Below, piece by piece: positions 1 through 8,790 of a DNA stretch of 64,000 nucleotides. This DNA is from Pantoea vagans (GTDB lineage Bacteria > Pseudomonadota > Gammaproteobacteria > Enterobacterales > Enterobacteriaceae), in NCBI RefSeq assembly GCF_001506165.1, contig NZ_CP011427.1, positions 3,038,001 to 3,102,000 on the forward strand. Direction: 5' to 3'. Positions within the stretch are counted from its first letter, which is position 1. Every line of letters starts with the position of its first letter. Below the pieces are notes generated by a model. The model was not told the origin of the DNA. It did no database searches and worked only from the letters and a program-made list of their open reading frames with translations. Position numbers and translations under genes: made by a program.

Positions 1-115
1 GCATCCCTGCGGCGGACGCTTTGCTCTTCGGGCTGACCTTCACGGGGCATTTAGCATGATCGCTGCTGTTGTCCGTGATGGCATCAATATTTTCTTTCAG
101 CGTAGCTACCGTCAT
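1..115 (-). CDS. Possible partial hypothetical gene running off the left edge
   Basis: From an ATG at 113-115, reading leftward, the frame stays open for 38 codons to the window edge; the protein begins MTVATLKENIDAI. An in-frame ATG two codons upstream is an alternative start, and the ribosome site is weak. The start lies just beside an intergenic palindrome and diverges from the lipoprotein gene at 234, which fits a real 5' end. I do not recognise the product. The plus strand is also open across part of this stretch, so the call is tentative. Confidence 0.3.
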   Translation of the reverse strand, partial: MTVATLKENIDAITDNSSDHAKCPVKVSPKSKASAAGM

Positions 116-127
116 GAACATCCAGCC

Positions 128-149
128 GTAGGGGCGCAATTTATTGCGC
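128..149. repeat. Intergenic palindrome, GCGC-A/G-AT family, copy 1
   Basis: Arms GCGCAAT (134-140) and ATTGCGC (143-149) flank a TT loop and are preceded by GTAGGG. Related palindromes lie at 1777-1792 and 32984-32999. All three are between genes, which marks a short dispersed intergenic element. Confidence 0.6.
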
Positions 150-233
150 AAGTTAAGAGTCAGAGAAATGCCATAGCATTCCCCTGCCCGCCAGGTAAAC
201 TGGCTGCAACTCCCTGAACAGCCAGGCAAATTA

Positions 234-653
234 ATGAACTTCTTAACCCGCTTCGCAGGTTTGCTCGCGTTAGTGACGCTGCTCAGCGCCTGCCAGCACG
301 CAACTTCTCCTGCCCCCGCCCCTGTCGCTAACCTGTGCCAGCCGCAAACTCAACCCGGCAGTGCATCCTGCAAATGGGCTGATGAGATGCAGCATCACCT
401 TAATCGGCAGTTTCAGGATGCTGCACGTTACGCGGGTCAACAATGTCTGGTGCAGTTGGAGTGGCAAAACAGCGGACGTTATGCGGTGACGCAAACACAA
501 GGTGACGAAACCCTGTGCCTGCGCGCCTGGCAGTTGATTGGTCAGTCGAAAGGTTTACCGCCCCCGCCGGATCGGACGCAACCGGCGTGGTTCGGTTTTG
601 CACCGCGCAAGGCTAGCTCGCCAGCCCATCCTGCCGCCACTGGCGCGGGCTGA
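234..653 (+). CDS. Small predicted lipoprotein, TolA C-terminus-like
   Basis: A 139-residue protein. The N-terminus is a lipoprotein signal (hydrophobic stretch, then lipobox LSAC with Cys at about residue 20), so it should be lipid-anchored in the envelope. After a Pro/Ala linker comes a domain of about 80 residues with paired cysteines and the pattern CKWADEMQHHLNRQF, reminiscent of TolA C-terminal-type envelope domains; that resemblance is by eye and weak. An AGG precedes the ATG. The last 41 nt overlap the 3' end of the convergent AraC gene, so the final residues (about KASSPAHPAATGAG) are encoded opposite the regulator's C-terminus. Confidence 0.65.
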   Translation: MNFLTRFAGLLALVTLLSACQHATSPAPAPVANLCQPQTQPGSASCKWADEMQHHLNRQFQDAARYAGQQCLVQLEWQNSGRYAVTQTQGDETLCLRAWQLIGQSKGLPPPPDRTQPAWFGFAPRKASSPAHPAATGAG

Positions 654-1674
654 TGCCGAACCAACGGCGGAAGGCGCGGGAAAAGGCGCTGACTTCAGAA
701 TAACCCAGCAACAGCGCCATTTCAGAAATCGGTAACTGCTTCTGCTGCAAATAGTGCGTCGCCATCTCGCAGCGCACTTTGTCCACCAGCGCGGTGAAAC
801 TGATGCCCTCTTCGCGCAGTCGCCGTTGCAGTGACCAGCTCGACAAGCCCATTTTCTCCGCGATCTCTTCCAATACGGGTTCGCCCTGCATCAGCGACAA
901 ATTCACCTGTGAGCGCGCCTGTTCCACCACACTCTGAACGGATGCATTGCTGTTCAGGCGTCGGATCGCATCCTGCATCACCATCAACAGCATCGGGTCC
1001 TGTTCCGGCATGGTCCGCAGCAGGTCACGTTTGGGGATCAGCAGCGAATTAAAGGGTTGATCGAACCACACCGGTGCATCAAATACTTTGCAGTGCTCAT
1101 GCCACTGTTCAGGGCGCGGGTGCTCGAAATGCACTTCGCGCGGTGCCCAGTTTTTTCCAGCAACGTGGCGGATCAGATTGAGGAACATGCCCAGCGTCAG
1201 TTCGGCATCCTGGCGGCGTGAAAGGATCGCGCCATGTCGTACCTGATAATCCAGTCGCCAGCAGTCGCCTTTATCCACCAGTCGCGTCAGGGTGTCGTGC
1301 TGATGCCAGGGAAAAGCGTTCACCACGTTATGCAACGCCTGTTCAAGCGTAGGTGAGCACAGCCCGATGTAGCCAATCAGACCTAATGACTGCGGTTTGA
1401 ACTGCCTGCCGTAGTGCAAACCGAAGTTATCAAAACCTGAGTGACGCGCCGCCTCTTCCATCACACGGCAGTAGTTGACCAATCCCAGGCTGAGCGTGGG
1501 ACTCGCCAGCAGTTCGGAATCAATCCCGCTAATGCCAAAGATACGATCGACATCACCGCCCTTGTCAGTGATAAAAGTGCTCAAACCCGTCGCAGCGGCC
1601 GCCAGCACGCCGCGATTGTTGGCCTGAGCCGAGAGCGTGCTCAATGCTTCAGAAGGGGTTATCAGTGATTGCAT
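613..1674 (-). CDS. AraC-family transcriptional regulator (OruR/ArgR-like architecture)
   Basis: About 353 residues. The N-terminal 220 residues look like the arabinose-binding-type domain of long AraC regulators. The C-terminal 100 residues carry two helix-turn-helix motifs, ending with the AraC signature around ISEMALLLGYSEVSAFSRAF and FGISPRQWR. The ATG at 1674 is preferred over one 22 codons upstream because GAGG sits 8 nt before it. The gene is followed leftward by the convergent lipoprotein gene. To its right lie a small-molecule kinase and an ethanolamine-type permease, so it may control them; no operator was identified. The effector is unknown. Confidence 0.85.
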   Translation of the reverse strand: MQSLITPSEALSTLSAQANNRGVLAAAATGLSTFITDKGGDVDRIFGISGIDSELLASPTLSLGLVNYCRVMEEAARHSGFDNFGLHYGRQFKPQSLGLIGYIGLCSPTLEQALHNVVNAFPWHQHDTLTRLVDKGDCWRLDYQVRHGAILSRRQDAELTLGMFLNLIRHVAGKNWAPREVHFEHPRPEQWHEHCKVFDAPVWFDQPFNSLLIPKRDLLRTMPEQDPMLLMVMQDAIRRLNSNASVQSVVEQARSQVNLSLMQGEPVLEEIAEKMGLSSWSLQRRLREEGISFTALVDKVRCEMATHYLQQKQLPISEMALLLGYSEVSAFSRAFRRWFGISPRQWRQDGLAS

Positions 1675-1769
1675 GGGAACCTCACAAGGAACGCGCGAGT
1701 GGAACATAGGGAGGGATCCAGCAATTTTCGTACCAGGCATGGAAAATGATAATAATTCAATACGAGGTT

Positions 1770-1809
1770 GTAGCGGCGCGATTTATCGCGCAATACATTG
1801 CGCCGCTAC
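1770..1809. repeat. Nested intergenic palindrome, GCGC-A/G-AT family, copy 2
   Basis: Outer arms GTAGCGGCGC (1770-1779) and GCGCCGCTAC (1800-1809) enclose an inner palindrome GCGCGAT-TT-ATCGCGC (1777-1792). It lies upstream of the AraC gene and downstream of the leftward kinase gene. Confidence 0.7.
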
Positions 1810-1837
1810 GATGCATAACTGATCATTCGTGGTGCAA

Positions 1838-2842
1838 CTACACCCCAACCGGCAGCTGATTGGTTTCCAGATAGCGGCGACACAGACGTACCGAGTGGTC
1901 GGCCCAGCGCGGCCCAAGGCTCTGCGACATCTCCGTCTCCGCGTGCGTGCCCATCCATGCGGTCATTTGAATACGGCGCTGAATCAGCAACGTCGGCACC
2001 AGCGCCATCTCCTCATCGCTAATGTGCGCGACGCGCTCGTAACCCTGGATCCAGTTATCAACCCATTCAGCGGCACGTGGATGATGCTCGACAAAGCTGA
2101 TCGCCGCCGCCAGATCGTGCAGATACCAACCCATGCCGCAGTCATCAAAATCGATCACTCGGGTTTCGCCCTTGTGCAACAACAGGTTGGTGAGACGAAG
2201 ATCGGCGTGGATCAGGCCATAGCGATCGGTGCCTTTGCCGAAGGTTTGCAGCTCTTGCCCGACACGTGCCACCGCTTCCGCCACGATGCCGTGATCGGCT
2301 GGATTGAGGTTAGGCGCATCCTGCCAGCGCCCCCAATGGCTGTGATCGCTCACCATGGTGTGATGATCCCAGATGATGCGCTGAAAACCGGCAGGTTTCT
2401 GCCAGTTGCGGCTGTGTTGATGCAAGCGTGCGGTGATGTGCCCCAGTTGCTGAAACGCCTTGGGATCGACATCGGTGGTAGGCATGTCACCTTCGATCCA
2501 GTGAAACAGCACCGCATGACGCACGCCCCCTCCCGCCATGTTCAATGACAGCACGGTTTCGCCATCTTTGGCGGGAATGGCCTGCGGTACCATGATGCCA
2601 ATTTCCCGCAGCGCATCCAGCCACAGTAACTCACTCTGAATATCGGCTTTGCTGTGATAGTTAGGACGATGCAGACGCAGCGCGTAGCGTTGGCCGCCCG
2701 CCGTCAGCAGGAAGGTGGCGTTTTCAGAACGGCACAGGAGTTTCAACTCGCCCTGCAATGGCGCGGGATAACAGGCCAGCGCCTGCTGCGCCAGCACGGT
2801 GATTTCTACGTCGGTAAGGGTATCGGCTTGTTCGGCGCTCAT
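1838..2842 (-). CDS. APH/choline-kinase-fold phosphotransferase
   Basis: A 334-residue cytoplasmic kinase of the aminoglycoside phosphotransferase superfamily. The catalytic loop is HADLRLTN (residues 212-219), with catalytic Asp and metal-binding Asn, followed by the metal-binding DFDD (231-234). GGAGA precedes the ATG. Relatives with this spacing include homoserine, choline/ethanolamine and hydroxylysine kinases. It diverges from an ethanolamine-type permease gene at 3113, so the substrate is plausibly an imported amino alcohol or hydroxy amino acid. That is inference from context; antibiotic resistance is unlikely. Confidence 0.75.
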   Translation of the reverse strand: MSAEQADTLTDVEITVLAQQALACYPAPLQGELKLLCRSENATFLLTAGGQRYALRLHRPNYHSKADIQSELLWLDALREIGIMVPQAIPAKDGETVLSLNMAGGGVRHAVLFHWIEGDMPTTDVDPKAFQQLGHITARLHQHSRNWQKPAGFQRIIWDHHTMVSDHSHWGRWQDAPNLNPADHGIVAEAVARVGQELQTFGKGTDRYGLIHADLRLTNLLLHKGETRVIDFDDCGMGWYLHDLAAAISFVEHHPRAAEWVDNWIQGYERVAHISDEEMALVPTLLIQRRIQMTAWMGTHAETEMSQSLGPRWADHSVRLCRRYLETNQLPVGV

Positions 2843-3112
2843 TCATCAATCTCCAGCATCAATCTCAAGGGTAGCAAGTGTTATCAGCATGGGATGACCT
2901 CGTCCTGGCTGCTTGACCGCAGACAACCCAAAGTTGACCGCAGCGTGCATCTGGCACTTTTTTTGCCTGTAAGTTGACAGTGGATGACAAAACTCACTGC
3001 GCTCGCGTCAAGTTTTCCCGCCACCGGCAGCGGCATTATCCATTCACTGTAGTGCATAGAACAAAACAGCGCGGTGCAGCCGCCGCATAACAATCACGAC
3101 GGGGAGACGATT

Positions 3113-4477
3113 ATGACGAGTAAGCTCAAACCCACGCTGGGCACTCTGCATTTGTGGGGTATCGCGGTTGGTCTGGTAATTTCCGGGGAGTATTTTGGCT
3201 GGAGTTATGGCTGGGGCGTGGCGGGCACGCTGGGGTTTCTGATCACCACCGCGCTGATTGCCACCATGTACACCTGCTTCATTTTCAGCTTTACCGAGCT
3301 GACTACCGCCATCCCGCATGCCGGTGGTCCGTTTGCTTACAGCCGCCGCGCCTTTGGTGAAACCGGCGGTCTGATTGCCGGCCTGGCCACGTTAATTGAA
3401 TTCGTGTTTGCCCCACCGGCCATCGCCATGGCCATCGGTGCGTATCTCAATGTGCAGTATCCCGACCTCAACCCGAAAACGGCGGCAGTCGGTGCCTACC
3501 TGGTGTTTATGACGCTGAATATCCTTGGTGTGAAGCTGGCCGCGATGTTTGAGCTGGTGGTCACGGTGCTGGCGGTGCTCGAACTGCTGGTGTTTATGGG
3601 CGTGGTTTCGCCGGGCTTCAGTATCGCGAACTTTGCGGCCAATGGCTGGGCAGGCAGCGATCATTTCGGTATGCCTGCACTTTCTGGCATCTTCGCCGCG
3701 ATCCCGTTTGCCATCTGGTTCTTCCTCGCCATTGAAGGGGCTGCCATGGCCGCTGAAGAGGCGAAAGATCCGAAACGCACCATTCCAAAAGCCTACATCA
3801 CCGGGATTTTGACGCTGGTGGTCCTGGCGATTGGTGTGATGCTGCTGGCCGGTGGCGCTGGCGACTGGCGCAAACTGTCGGATATCAATGATCCGCTGCC
3901 GCAGGCGATGAAGATGATCGTGGGCGAGCACTCAAACTGGATGCACATGCTGGTGTGGATTGGTTTGTTCGGCCTGGTCGCCAGCTTCCACGGCATTATT
4001 CTCGGCTATTCACGCCAGTTTTTTGCTCTGGCTCGCGCCGGCTATCTGCCGCCAGGCCTGGCGAAGTTGTCACGTTTCCAGACACCACACCGCGCGATTA
4101 TTGCGGGTGGCGTGATTGGCATCGCGGCGATCTACAGTGATGGGCTGATTAACCTGCAGGGTATGACACTGACTGCTGCGATGATCACCATGGCGGTGTT
4201 CGGGGCCATCGTGATGTACCTGATGAGCATGCTGAGCCTGTTTAAGCTGCGTCGCACGGCACCGGATATGGAACGTAGCTTCCGCGCACCAGGTTATCCC
4301 ATTATCCCAGGTATCGCGCTGGTGCTGTCACTGGTGTGTTTGATTGCCATGCTGTGGTTCAACCCGGTGATCGGCGGGCTGTTCGTGGCGATTATGGTAG
4401 TGGGATATCTTTACTTCCTGGCCACGAAGACCCAGCGTGAGAACGCACCGCAGGATGCCATGTTGATGGGAGAGTAA
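3113..4477 (+). CDS. APC-superfamily permease, ethanolamine permease type
   Basis: About 454 residues with roughly 12 hydrophobic helices. The first helix region contains the APC feature VISGEYFGWSYGWG, and conserved TAIPHAGGPFAYSRRAFG follows around residues 60-80; these are hallmarks of the ethanolamine permease (Eat) subgroup of amino acid/polyamine/organocation transporters in the inner membrane. The ATG at 3113 is chosen because GGGGAG sits just upstream; a longer frame starting at 3074 lacks a ribosome site. No eut genes are in the window. The divergent kinase suggests import of an amino-alcohol-type substrate followed by phosphorylation. Confidence 0.8.
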   Translation: MTSKLKPTLGTLHLWGIAVGLVISGEYFGWSYGWGVAGTLGFLITTALIATMYTCFIFSFTELTTAIPHAGGPFAYSRRAFGETGGLIAGLATLIEFVFAPPAIAMAIGAYLNVQYPDLNPKTAAVGAYLVFMTLNILGVKLAAMFELVVTVLAVLELLVFMGVVSPGFSIANFAANGWAGSDHFGMPALSGIFAAIPFAIWFFLAIEGAAMAAEEAKDPKRTIPKAYITGILTLVVLAIGVMLLAGGAGDWRKLSDINDPLPQAMKMIVGEHSNWMHMLVWIGLFGLVASFHGIILGYSRQFFALARAGYLPPGLAKLSRFQTPHRAIIAGGVIGIAAIYSDGLINLQGMTLTAAMITMAVFGAIVMYLMSMLSLFKLRRTAPDMERSFRAPGYPIIPGIALVLSLVCLIAMLWFNPVIGGLFVAIMVVGYLYFLATKTQRENAPQDAMLMGE

Positions 4478-4520
4478 CTTTCTCCCTCACCCTAACCCTC
4501 TCCCACAAGCGGGAGAGGGG
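4478..4520. repeat. REP-like hairpin after the permease gene
   Basis: CCCTCACCCTAA is followed by the inverted arms CCCTCTCCC (4496-4504) and GGGAGAGGG (4511-4519). This is a very common enterobacterial intergenic hairpin. It lies between the convergent permease and mak genes and may end or stabilise their transcripts. Confidence 0.7.
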
Positions 4521-4608
4521 ATTTATCCAGCACCGTTCACCTCGGTCATTTACCCTTGGCAGCCTTCTGCCGTGCGAGAGGACTGCGGCGAGGGCATTAG
4601 GCCTCACA

Positions 4609-5520
4609 CTATCCCTTCAGCGGCCATAACCATGCCGCGCCGCGCACTCCGCTGGAATCACCATGAACCGCTTTCAACACTGGCGTTTCACATTCGCGAC
4701 CAAATACCCACTGCTTCATCAGGGCAGGCACTGTCTGGTAAAGACGGTCGTTGTTGCTCATGCCGCCGCCCAGCACTATCACATCGGGATCGAGCAAATT
4801 CACCACCTGCGCCAGCGATTTCGCCAGTCGCATCTCGTAGCGGCTCATCGCCAGTTCTGCCACGGGATCCTGCTGCTCAATCAACTTAATGATCTCCGCC
4901 CCTTTCAAGGTTTTGCCACTCAAACGCTGATAATCGATAGCAAAGCCGGTGCCCGAAACAAAGGTCTCAATGCAGCCTTGTAAGCCGCAATAGCATGGCA
5001 CTTCAGCCCGATGGCGTAGCTCGTCTTCGTCCATCCATGGCAGTGGATTATGGCCCCACTCGCCGGCGTTACCGTTGCCACCAATCCGCGACTCACCGCC
5101 AATTGCCACGCCCGCGCCGGACCCCGTTCCAATAATCACGGCAAACACCAGCGGCTGCCCTGCTCCAGCACCATCCACCGCTTCAGAAACCGCTAAACAA
5201 TTCGCGTCGTTGGCAATGCGCACGTCACGATTCAGCGCCTGTGCCAAATCCTTATCCAGCGGCTGACCATTCAGCCAGGTTGAGTTGGCATTTTTCACTC
5301 GCTGGGTATAGGGCGAGATCGTCCCCGGAATGCCGATGCCTACCGTGCCCTTTTCGCCGGTTTTCTCTTCTGCCAGCAGGACTAAATCGACAATCGCCTT
5401 TACAGTGGCTGCGTAGTCATCGCGCGGGGTATTGACGCGGTGGCGAAACAGCTCTTGCCCCTGATCGGAGAGTGCAATCACTTCAATCTTGGTACCGCCT
5501 AAATCAATCCCAATACGCAC
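4609..5520 (-). CDS. mak: Fructokinase, ROK family
   Basis: 303 residues, the same length class as E. coli Mak and very similar along its length as I recall it. It phosphorylates D-fructose (and mannose weakly) with ATP in the cytoplasm. The N-terminus [10 protein letters not shown] is the ATP phosphate-binding motif of ROK kinases. [10 protein letters not shown] near residue 180 is the ROK zinc-binding cluster. GGG(M)SN and the C-terminal [14 protein letters not shown] are typical of Mak. It diverges from rdgC, as in E. coli (mak/rdgC), which supports orthology. Confidence 0.93.
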   Translation of the reverse strand: MRIGIDLGGTKIEVIALSDQGQELFRHRVNTPRDDYAATVKAIVDLVLLAEEKTGEKGTVGIGIPGTISPYTQRVKNANSTWLNGQPLDKDLAQALNRDVRIANDANCLAVSEAVDGAGAGQPLVFAVIIGTGSGAGVAIGGESRIGGNGNAGEWGHNPLPWMDEDELRHRAEVPCYCGLQGCIETFVSGTGFAIDYQRLSGKTLKGAEIIKLIEQQDPVAELAMSRYEMRLAKSLAQVVNLLDPDVIVLGGGMSNNDRLYQTVPALMKQWVFGRECETPVLKAVHGDSSGVRGAAWLWPLKG

Positions 5521-5665
5521 GATTTATTCCTCATTATTCGTTCAGGTGACAGATACAGTAGAAGGCTGAATCGGGAAAGGCAATGAAACCAATCCGATGT
5601 TTCGCTATCATGCGCGCTGACTTTGAGACTTGTGCGCCCGATCGCACCCACGGTAAGGAATCCCG

Positions 5666-6577
5666 ATGTTGTGGTTTAAAAATATGATGGTTTATCGTCT
5701 GAATCGTGACATCCCGCTGTCCGCAGACGATCTGGAAAAACAGCTCGACGCCTTCACGTTTTCGCCGTGCGGCAGTCAGGATATGGCGAAAACCGGTTGG
5801 GTGTCGCCGATGGGCAACCGCGGTGAAGCGCTGACGCATGAAATCAACGGTCAGATTGTGATTTGCGCACGCACCGAGCAGAAGATTTTGCCCTCGCCGG
5901 TGGTAAAACAGGCGCTGGAAGCCAAGATCGACAAACTGGAAGCAGAACAGAGCCGCAAGCTGAAAAAAACCGAGAAAGACTCGCTGAAAGATGAAGTGCT
6001 GCATAGCCTGCTGCCACGTGCATTCAGCCGTTTTAGCCAGACTTTCATGTGGATCGATACCGTTAACAACCTGATCATCGTGGATTGCGCCAGCGCCAAA
6101 AAAGCAGAAGACACCTTAGCGCTGCTGCGCAAAAGCATCGGTTCACTGCCGGTAGTGCCGCTGACGCTGGAAAATCCGATTGAGTTGACGCTGACCGAAT
6201 GGGTGCGCTCTGGCGAACTGCCAGCCGGTTTCGCCTTGATGGATGAAGCGGAGTTGAAAGCGATTCTGGAAGAAGGCGGCGTGATCCGCTGTAAAAAGCA
6301 GGATTTGATCTCCGATGAAATCGCCACCCACATTGAAGCCGGTAAAGTGGTCACCAAACTGGCGCTGGACTGGCAGGAGCGTATTCAACTGGTGATTGCG
6401 GACGATGCGTCCATTAAGCGTCTGAAGTTCAGCGACACGCTGCGTGAACAGAATGATGATATCGACCGCGATGACTTTGCGCAGCGCTTTGATGCCGATT
6501 TCATTCTGATGACCAGCGAACTGGCCGCGTTGATCAGTAATCTGGTAGAAGCGTTAGGCGGCGAAGCGAAGCGCTAA
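5666..6577 (+). CDS. rdgC: Recombination-associated protein RdgC
   Basis: 303 residues, the full length of the RdgC family. RdgC forms a ring-shaped dimer around DNA, is nucleoid-associated and restrains RecA. The start [14 protein letters not shown] and the segment [19 protein letters not shown] are characteristic. AAGGA precedes the ATG. The neighbours mak (divergent) and ppnP/aroM follow the E. coli order. Nothing in the sequence suggests damage. Confidence 0.95.
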   Translation: MLWFKNMMVYRLNRDIPLSADDLEKQLDAFTFSPCGSQDMAKTGWVSPMGNRGEALTHEINGQIVICARTEQKILPSPVVKQALEAKIDKLEAEQSRKLKKTEKDSLKDEVLHSLLPRAFSRFSQTFMWIDTVNNLIIVDCASAKKAEDTLALLRKSIGSLPVVPLTLENPIELTLTEWVRSGELPAGFALMDEAELKAILEEGGVIRCKKQDLISDEIATHIEAGKVVTKLALDWQERIQLVIADDASIKRLKFSDTLREQNDDIDRDDFAQRFDADFILMTSELAALISNLVEALGGEAKR

Positions 6578-6646
6578 CACTGGTCTGGAAAGTCATCTGC
6601 ATTCCTGTTTAGGATTACAGATTACCGTTGTACTTGCGCTCAAACA

Positions 6647-6773
6647 TTTACCTTAAATAATTCACGCTGCAGGAAGGCGGCAAGAGTGGGAATCCCCAGG
6701 AGCTTACTGAAGTAAGTGACTGGGGTGAGTACTCGTAGCCAACGCACCTGCAGCGCGAAGTATGACGGGTAAA
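6647..6773. repeat. ERIC element, 127 bp
   Basis: The stretch carries the ERIC core GAATCCCCAGGAGCTTAC and AAGTAAGTGACTGGGGTGAG. It ends in inverted termini TTTACC (6647-6652) and GGTAAA (6768-6773), giving exactly the canonical 127-bp length. It lies between the convergent rdgC and ppnP genes and abuts the ppnP stop codon (complement at 6774-6776) with no spacer. Confidence 0.93.
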
Positions 6774-7058
6774 TTAAAGGTAGCGGCACAAATAGGATGT
6801 CGGCTCTGCCACCTGCAGATGAAATTCGCTGTGGCCCGGCACGTTAAACACGGAGCCCGCTTCATACCATTTCCACTCAGACTCACCTGGCAGCAGCACT
6901 TTCAGCGCGCCACTCACCACCGTCATCTCTTCCGGCTGTCCTGTACCGAAGGTGTACTCACCTTCAGCCATCACGCCAACGCTGGCACGGCCAATGGTTA
7001 CGCTGTCGAAACCAATGGATTTTACTTTTCCGTCGAAATACTCACTTACGTTGAGCAT
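6774..7058 (-). CDS. ppnP: Pyrimidine/purine nucleoside phosphorylase
   Basis: 94 residues, a single small cupin domain of the PpnP (YaiE) family. It catalyses phosphorolysis of several nucleosides to base and ribose 1-phosphate. The sequence NEYF-like start ([13 protein letters not shown]), [15 protein letters not shown], and the C-terminus [20 protein letters not shown] match the family closely. A ribosome site (GAGGAAG) precedes the ATG. It lies next to aroM as in E. coli. An ERIC element sits directly at its 3' end, where it will be part of any read-through mRNA. Confidence 0.93.
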   Translation of the reverse strand: MLNVSEYFDGKVKSIGFDSVTIGRASVGVMAEGEYTFGTGQPEEMTVVSGALKVLLPGESEWKWYEAGSVFNVPGHSEFHLQVAEPTSYLCRYL

Positions 7059-7162
7059 GTTACTTCCTCACAGCACAATAGGGTGACAGGCAGATTACAA
7101 GGGAACTCGCTGATCTGTCACGCGAAAAAGCAGCGCAAATCACGAGTTGTGATCGGCCTCAG

Positions 7163-7840
7163 TCACAGGATCAATTCAGCCGCCAGCTTCGCCACCAGCA
7201 CATTCGATAACAGGACCGGAATACCCAACATTTTCTGCAGGAAATCACGGTGCTTCTGGTGGTAGCCAATGCAGTCGAGCACCACCACATCAGCGCCCTG
7301 CTCTTGCAGCGATAAGCCCGCTTCAATCAGGTCATTCTGCTGCGCCAGATAGGGGCTGGCGACGGCAAAGCACGGCGCACTGTTCAGGTTACGCCACTTG
7401 CTGGCTTGCTCTGCAATCTGCTCTTCCACCGGTACCACAATACCGATCTTATGATCCTGCACAATGGCACTGACCAACGGCGGAATAATACGGTCCGGCT
7501 CCAGTAGCAGCGCCTTTTGCGTTTTCAGCGTGCCAAATTCACCGGTGCACAGCAGCAGGATGGTGTCGTAGCCCTGCTCTTCCAGCGCATTAATTTTACG
7601 CTGCAGTCCCTGCTCAACTTTCGGTCCCGAGAGGCGCACTTGCTCGCCGCTGGTCATCCGTGAGACCAGCACCTTCTCACCGGCATCCGGCGCATAGAAC
7701 TGCTCCACTTCGGCCAGTGTCAGGCCATCCAGTAAGCCAGCGTGAGCGACCTGCTCTGCGGGCAGATGATCCTGTAGCAGCGGCAGAATGTCGCTACGCG
7801 GGGATTGACCAATCGTTAAGGTAACCAGGGACTGTTTCAT
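7163..7840 (-). CDS. aroM: AroM family protein
   Basis: 225 residues. AroM is a family of unknown biochemical function related in fold expectation to the Asp/Glu/hydantoin racemase group. Visible family features are LTIGQSPRSDILP at the start, the central VVPVEEQ, and the C-terminal VVLDCIGYHQKHRDFLQ with a conserved Asp-Cys. In E. coli aroM is in the TyrR-controlled aroL operon. Here the ATG is only 2 nt from the stop of a DUF1177 gene, which itself follows an OPT transporter, so the gene sits in a different operon. The position beside ppnP is still the ancestral one. Confidence 0.88.
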   Translation of the reverse strand: MKQSLVTLTIGQSPRSDILPLLQDHLPAEQVAHAGLLDGLTLAEVEQFYAPDAGEKVLVSRMTSGEQVRLSGPKVEQGLQRKINALEEQGYDTILLLCTGEFGTLKTQKALLLEPDRIIPPLVSAIVQDHKIGIVVPVEEQIAEQASKWRNLNSAPCFAVASPYLAQQNDLIEAGLSLQEQGADVVVLDCIGYHQKHRDFLQKMLGIPVLLSNVLVAKLAAELIL

Positions 7841-7842
7841 AC

Positions 7843-8775
7843 TTAGGCCTTCCGCGAGCGCAGGTGACTGAGACTACCATACAAAGATAGCAGCAACGCG
7901 TACTCTTGCTGATCATAGAACTGACAGGTTTCACGCCCGAACTCTTTCGCGACTTCCACGGCAAACTTCACCGTGGCAGCAATATCGACTTCGTGGCTGG
8001 CACCCGTACCACAACCCGGCACCACTGACTCGGCGCAGATCGCCACGCCCACCACCGGCACATCGGTCGCGGTTGAGGGTTGCAGGATGCTGTTGAGGTG
8101 ATACACACCGTTGCCGTATGGCGTGATGTCTTGGATGGTGATCGGGAAGGTCACCGCAGGCTGGCCGCTGGTCATCTCCATAATGCGCAGCAGATCTTCT
8201 GACACGCGCAGGATGTAACCCTCTTTCACCGTCGGCGAAATCGCATAGCCTTTATGATTCAGGATGCGGTTACCTTTGGTGGTATCGATGGAGAGAATCG
8301 CGTCGACGCCATCGATCACTTCGTTATCGTTCATGGTGATGTCGTCGCAAGGCGAATCCATGAAGTCCACTGGCTCATGCGGGCGCGTTGGGGCATCCGG
8401 ACAGATGTGCGTCGTGATGATCACGTCACCCGCCAACACATCCCCTTTGGTTTGCATCTGCGCCAGCTTAAGTGCACTACTCACTGCAGCCACGGCACCA
8501 TCGGCATCTGAGACCATACCAATACGCGTTGGACGCGCACCGATGCCGCCCAAACGACCGACAATACCTAACGTCGGCGCTGTGCCACCTTTGCTCTTGC
8601 CCTGCGCACCGGGAATATCGATGCGCACGAAATCGGTACGCCCTTTTGGACCGGTGACGCGTTTGAAGCTGGCGGTCACGCCTGGATAGCCGGCAAAGAG
8701 ATCCACCACCTGCTGGCCATCCACATAGGCGCTGTCGAGTAACTCAAAAACCTGCAGTGTCTGCTGTAAACTCAT
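7843..8775 (-). CDS. DUF1177 domain protein
   Basis: 310 residues, one DUF1177 domain across most of the length, with no signal peptide, so cytoplasmic. The family has no established activity that I know of. Conserved-looking charged patches, including VSDADGAVAAVSSALKLA, ITTHICPDAPTRPHEP, and CAESVVPGCGTGASHEVD, contain Asp, His, Cys and Glu residues that could bind a metal. This gives it the look of a hydrolase or peptidase, which is inference. It lies 15 nt downstream of the OPT transporter gene and 2 nt upstream of aroM, so all three should be co-transcribed and co-regulated. Confidence 0.85.
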   Translation of the reverse strand: MSLQQTLQVFELLDSAYVDGQQVVDLFAGYPGVTASFKRVTGPKGRTDFVRIDIPGAQGKSKGGTAPTLGIVGRLGGIGARPTRIGMVSDADGAVAAVSSALKLAQMQTKGDVLAGDVIITTHICPDAPTRPHEPVDFMDSPCDDITMNDNEVIDGVDAILSIDTTKGNRILNHKGYAISPTVKEGYILRVSEDLLRIMEMTSGQPAVTFPITIQDITPYGNGVYHLNSILQPSTATDVPVVGVAICAESVVPGCGTGASHEVDIAATVKFAVEVAKEFGRETCQFYDQQEYALLLSLYGSLSHLRSRKA

Positions 8776-8790
8776 ATTGAATTCCCTGGG

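Noticed and set aside
2..208. Plus-strand frame open from the left edge
   Set aside because: It runs through an intergenic palindrome and ends before the lipoprotein gene; the minus-strand frame is a slightly better candidate, though neither is firm.
1829..2548. Long plus-strand frame of 239 codons
   Set aside because: It lies antisense to the kinase gene, which has intact motifs and a ribosome site, so it is a shadow.
1838..2842. Aminoglycoside resistance gene
   Set aside because: The fold is shared with many metabolic kinases and the neighbours are transport and regulation genes.
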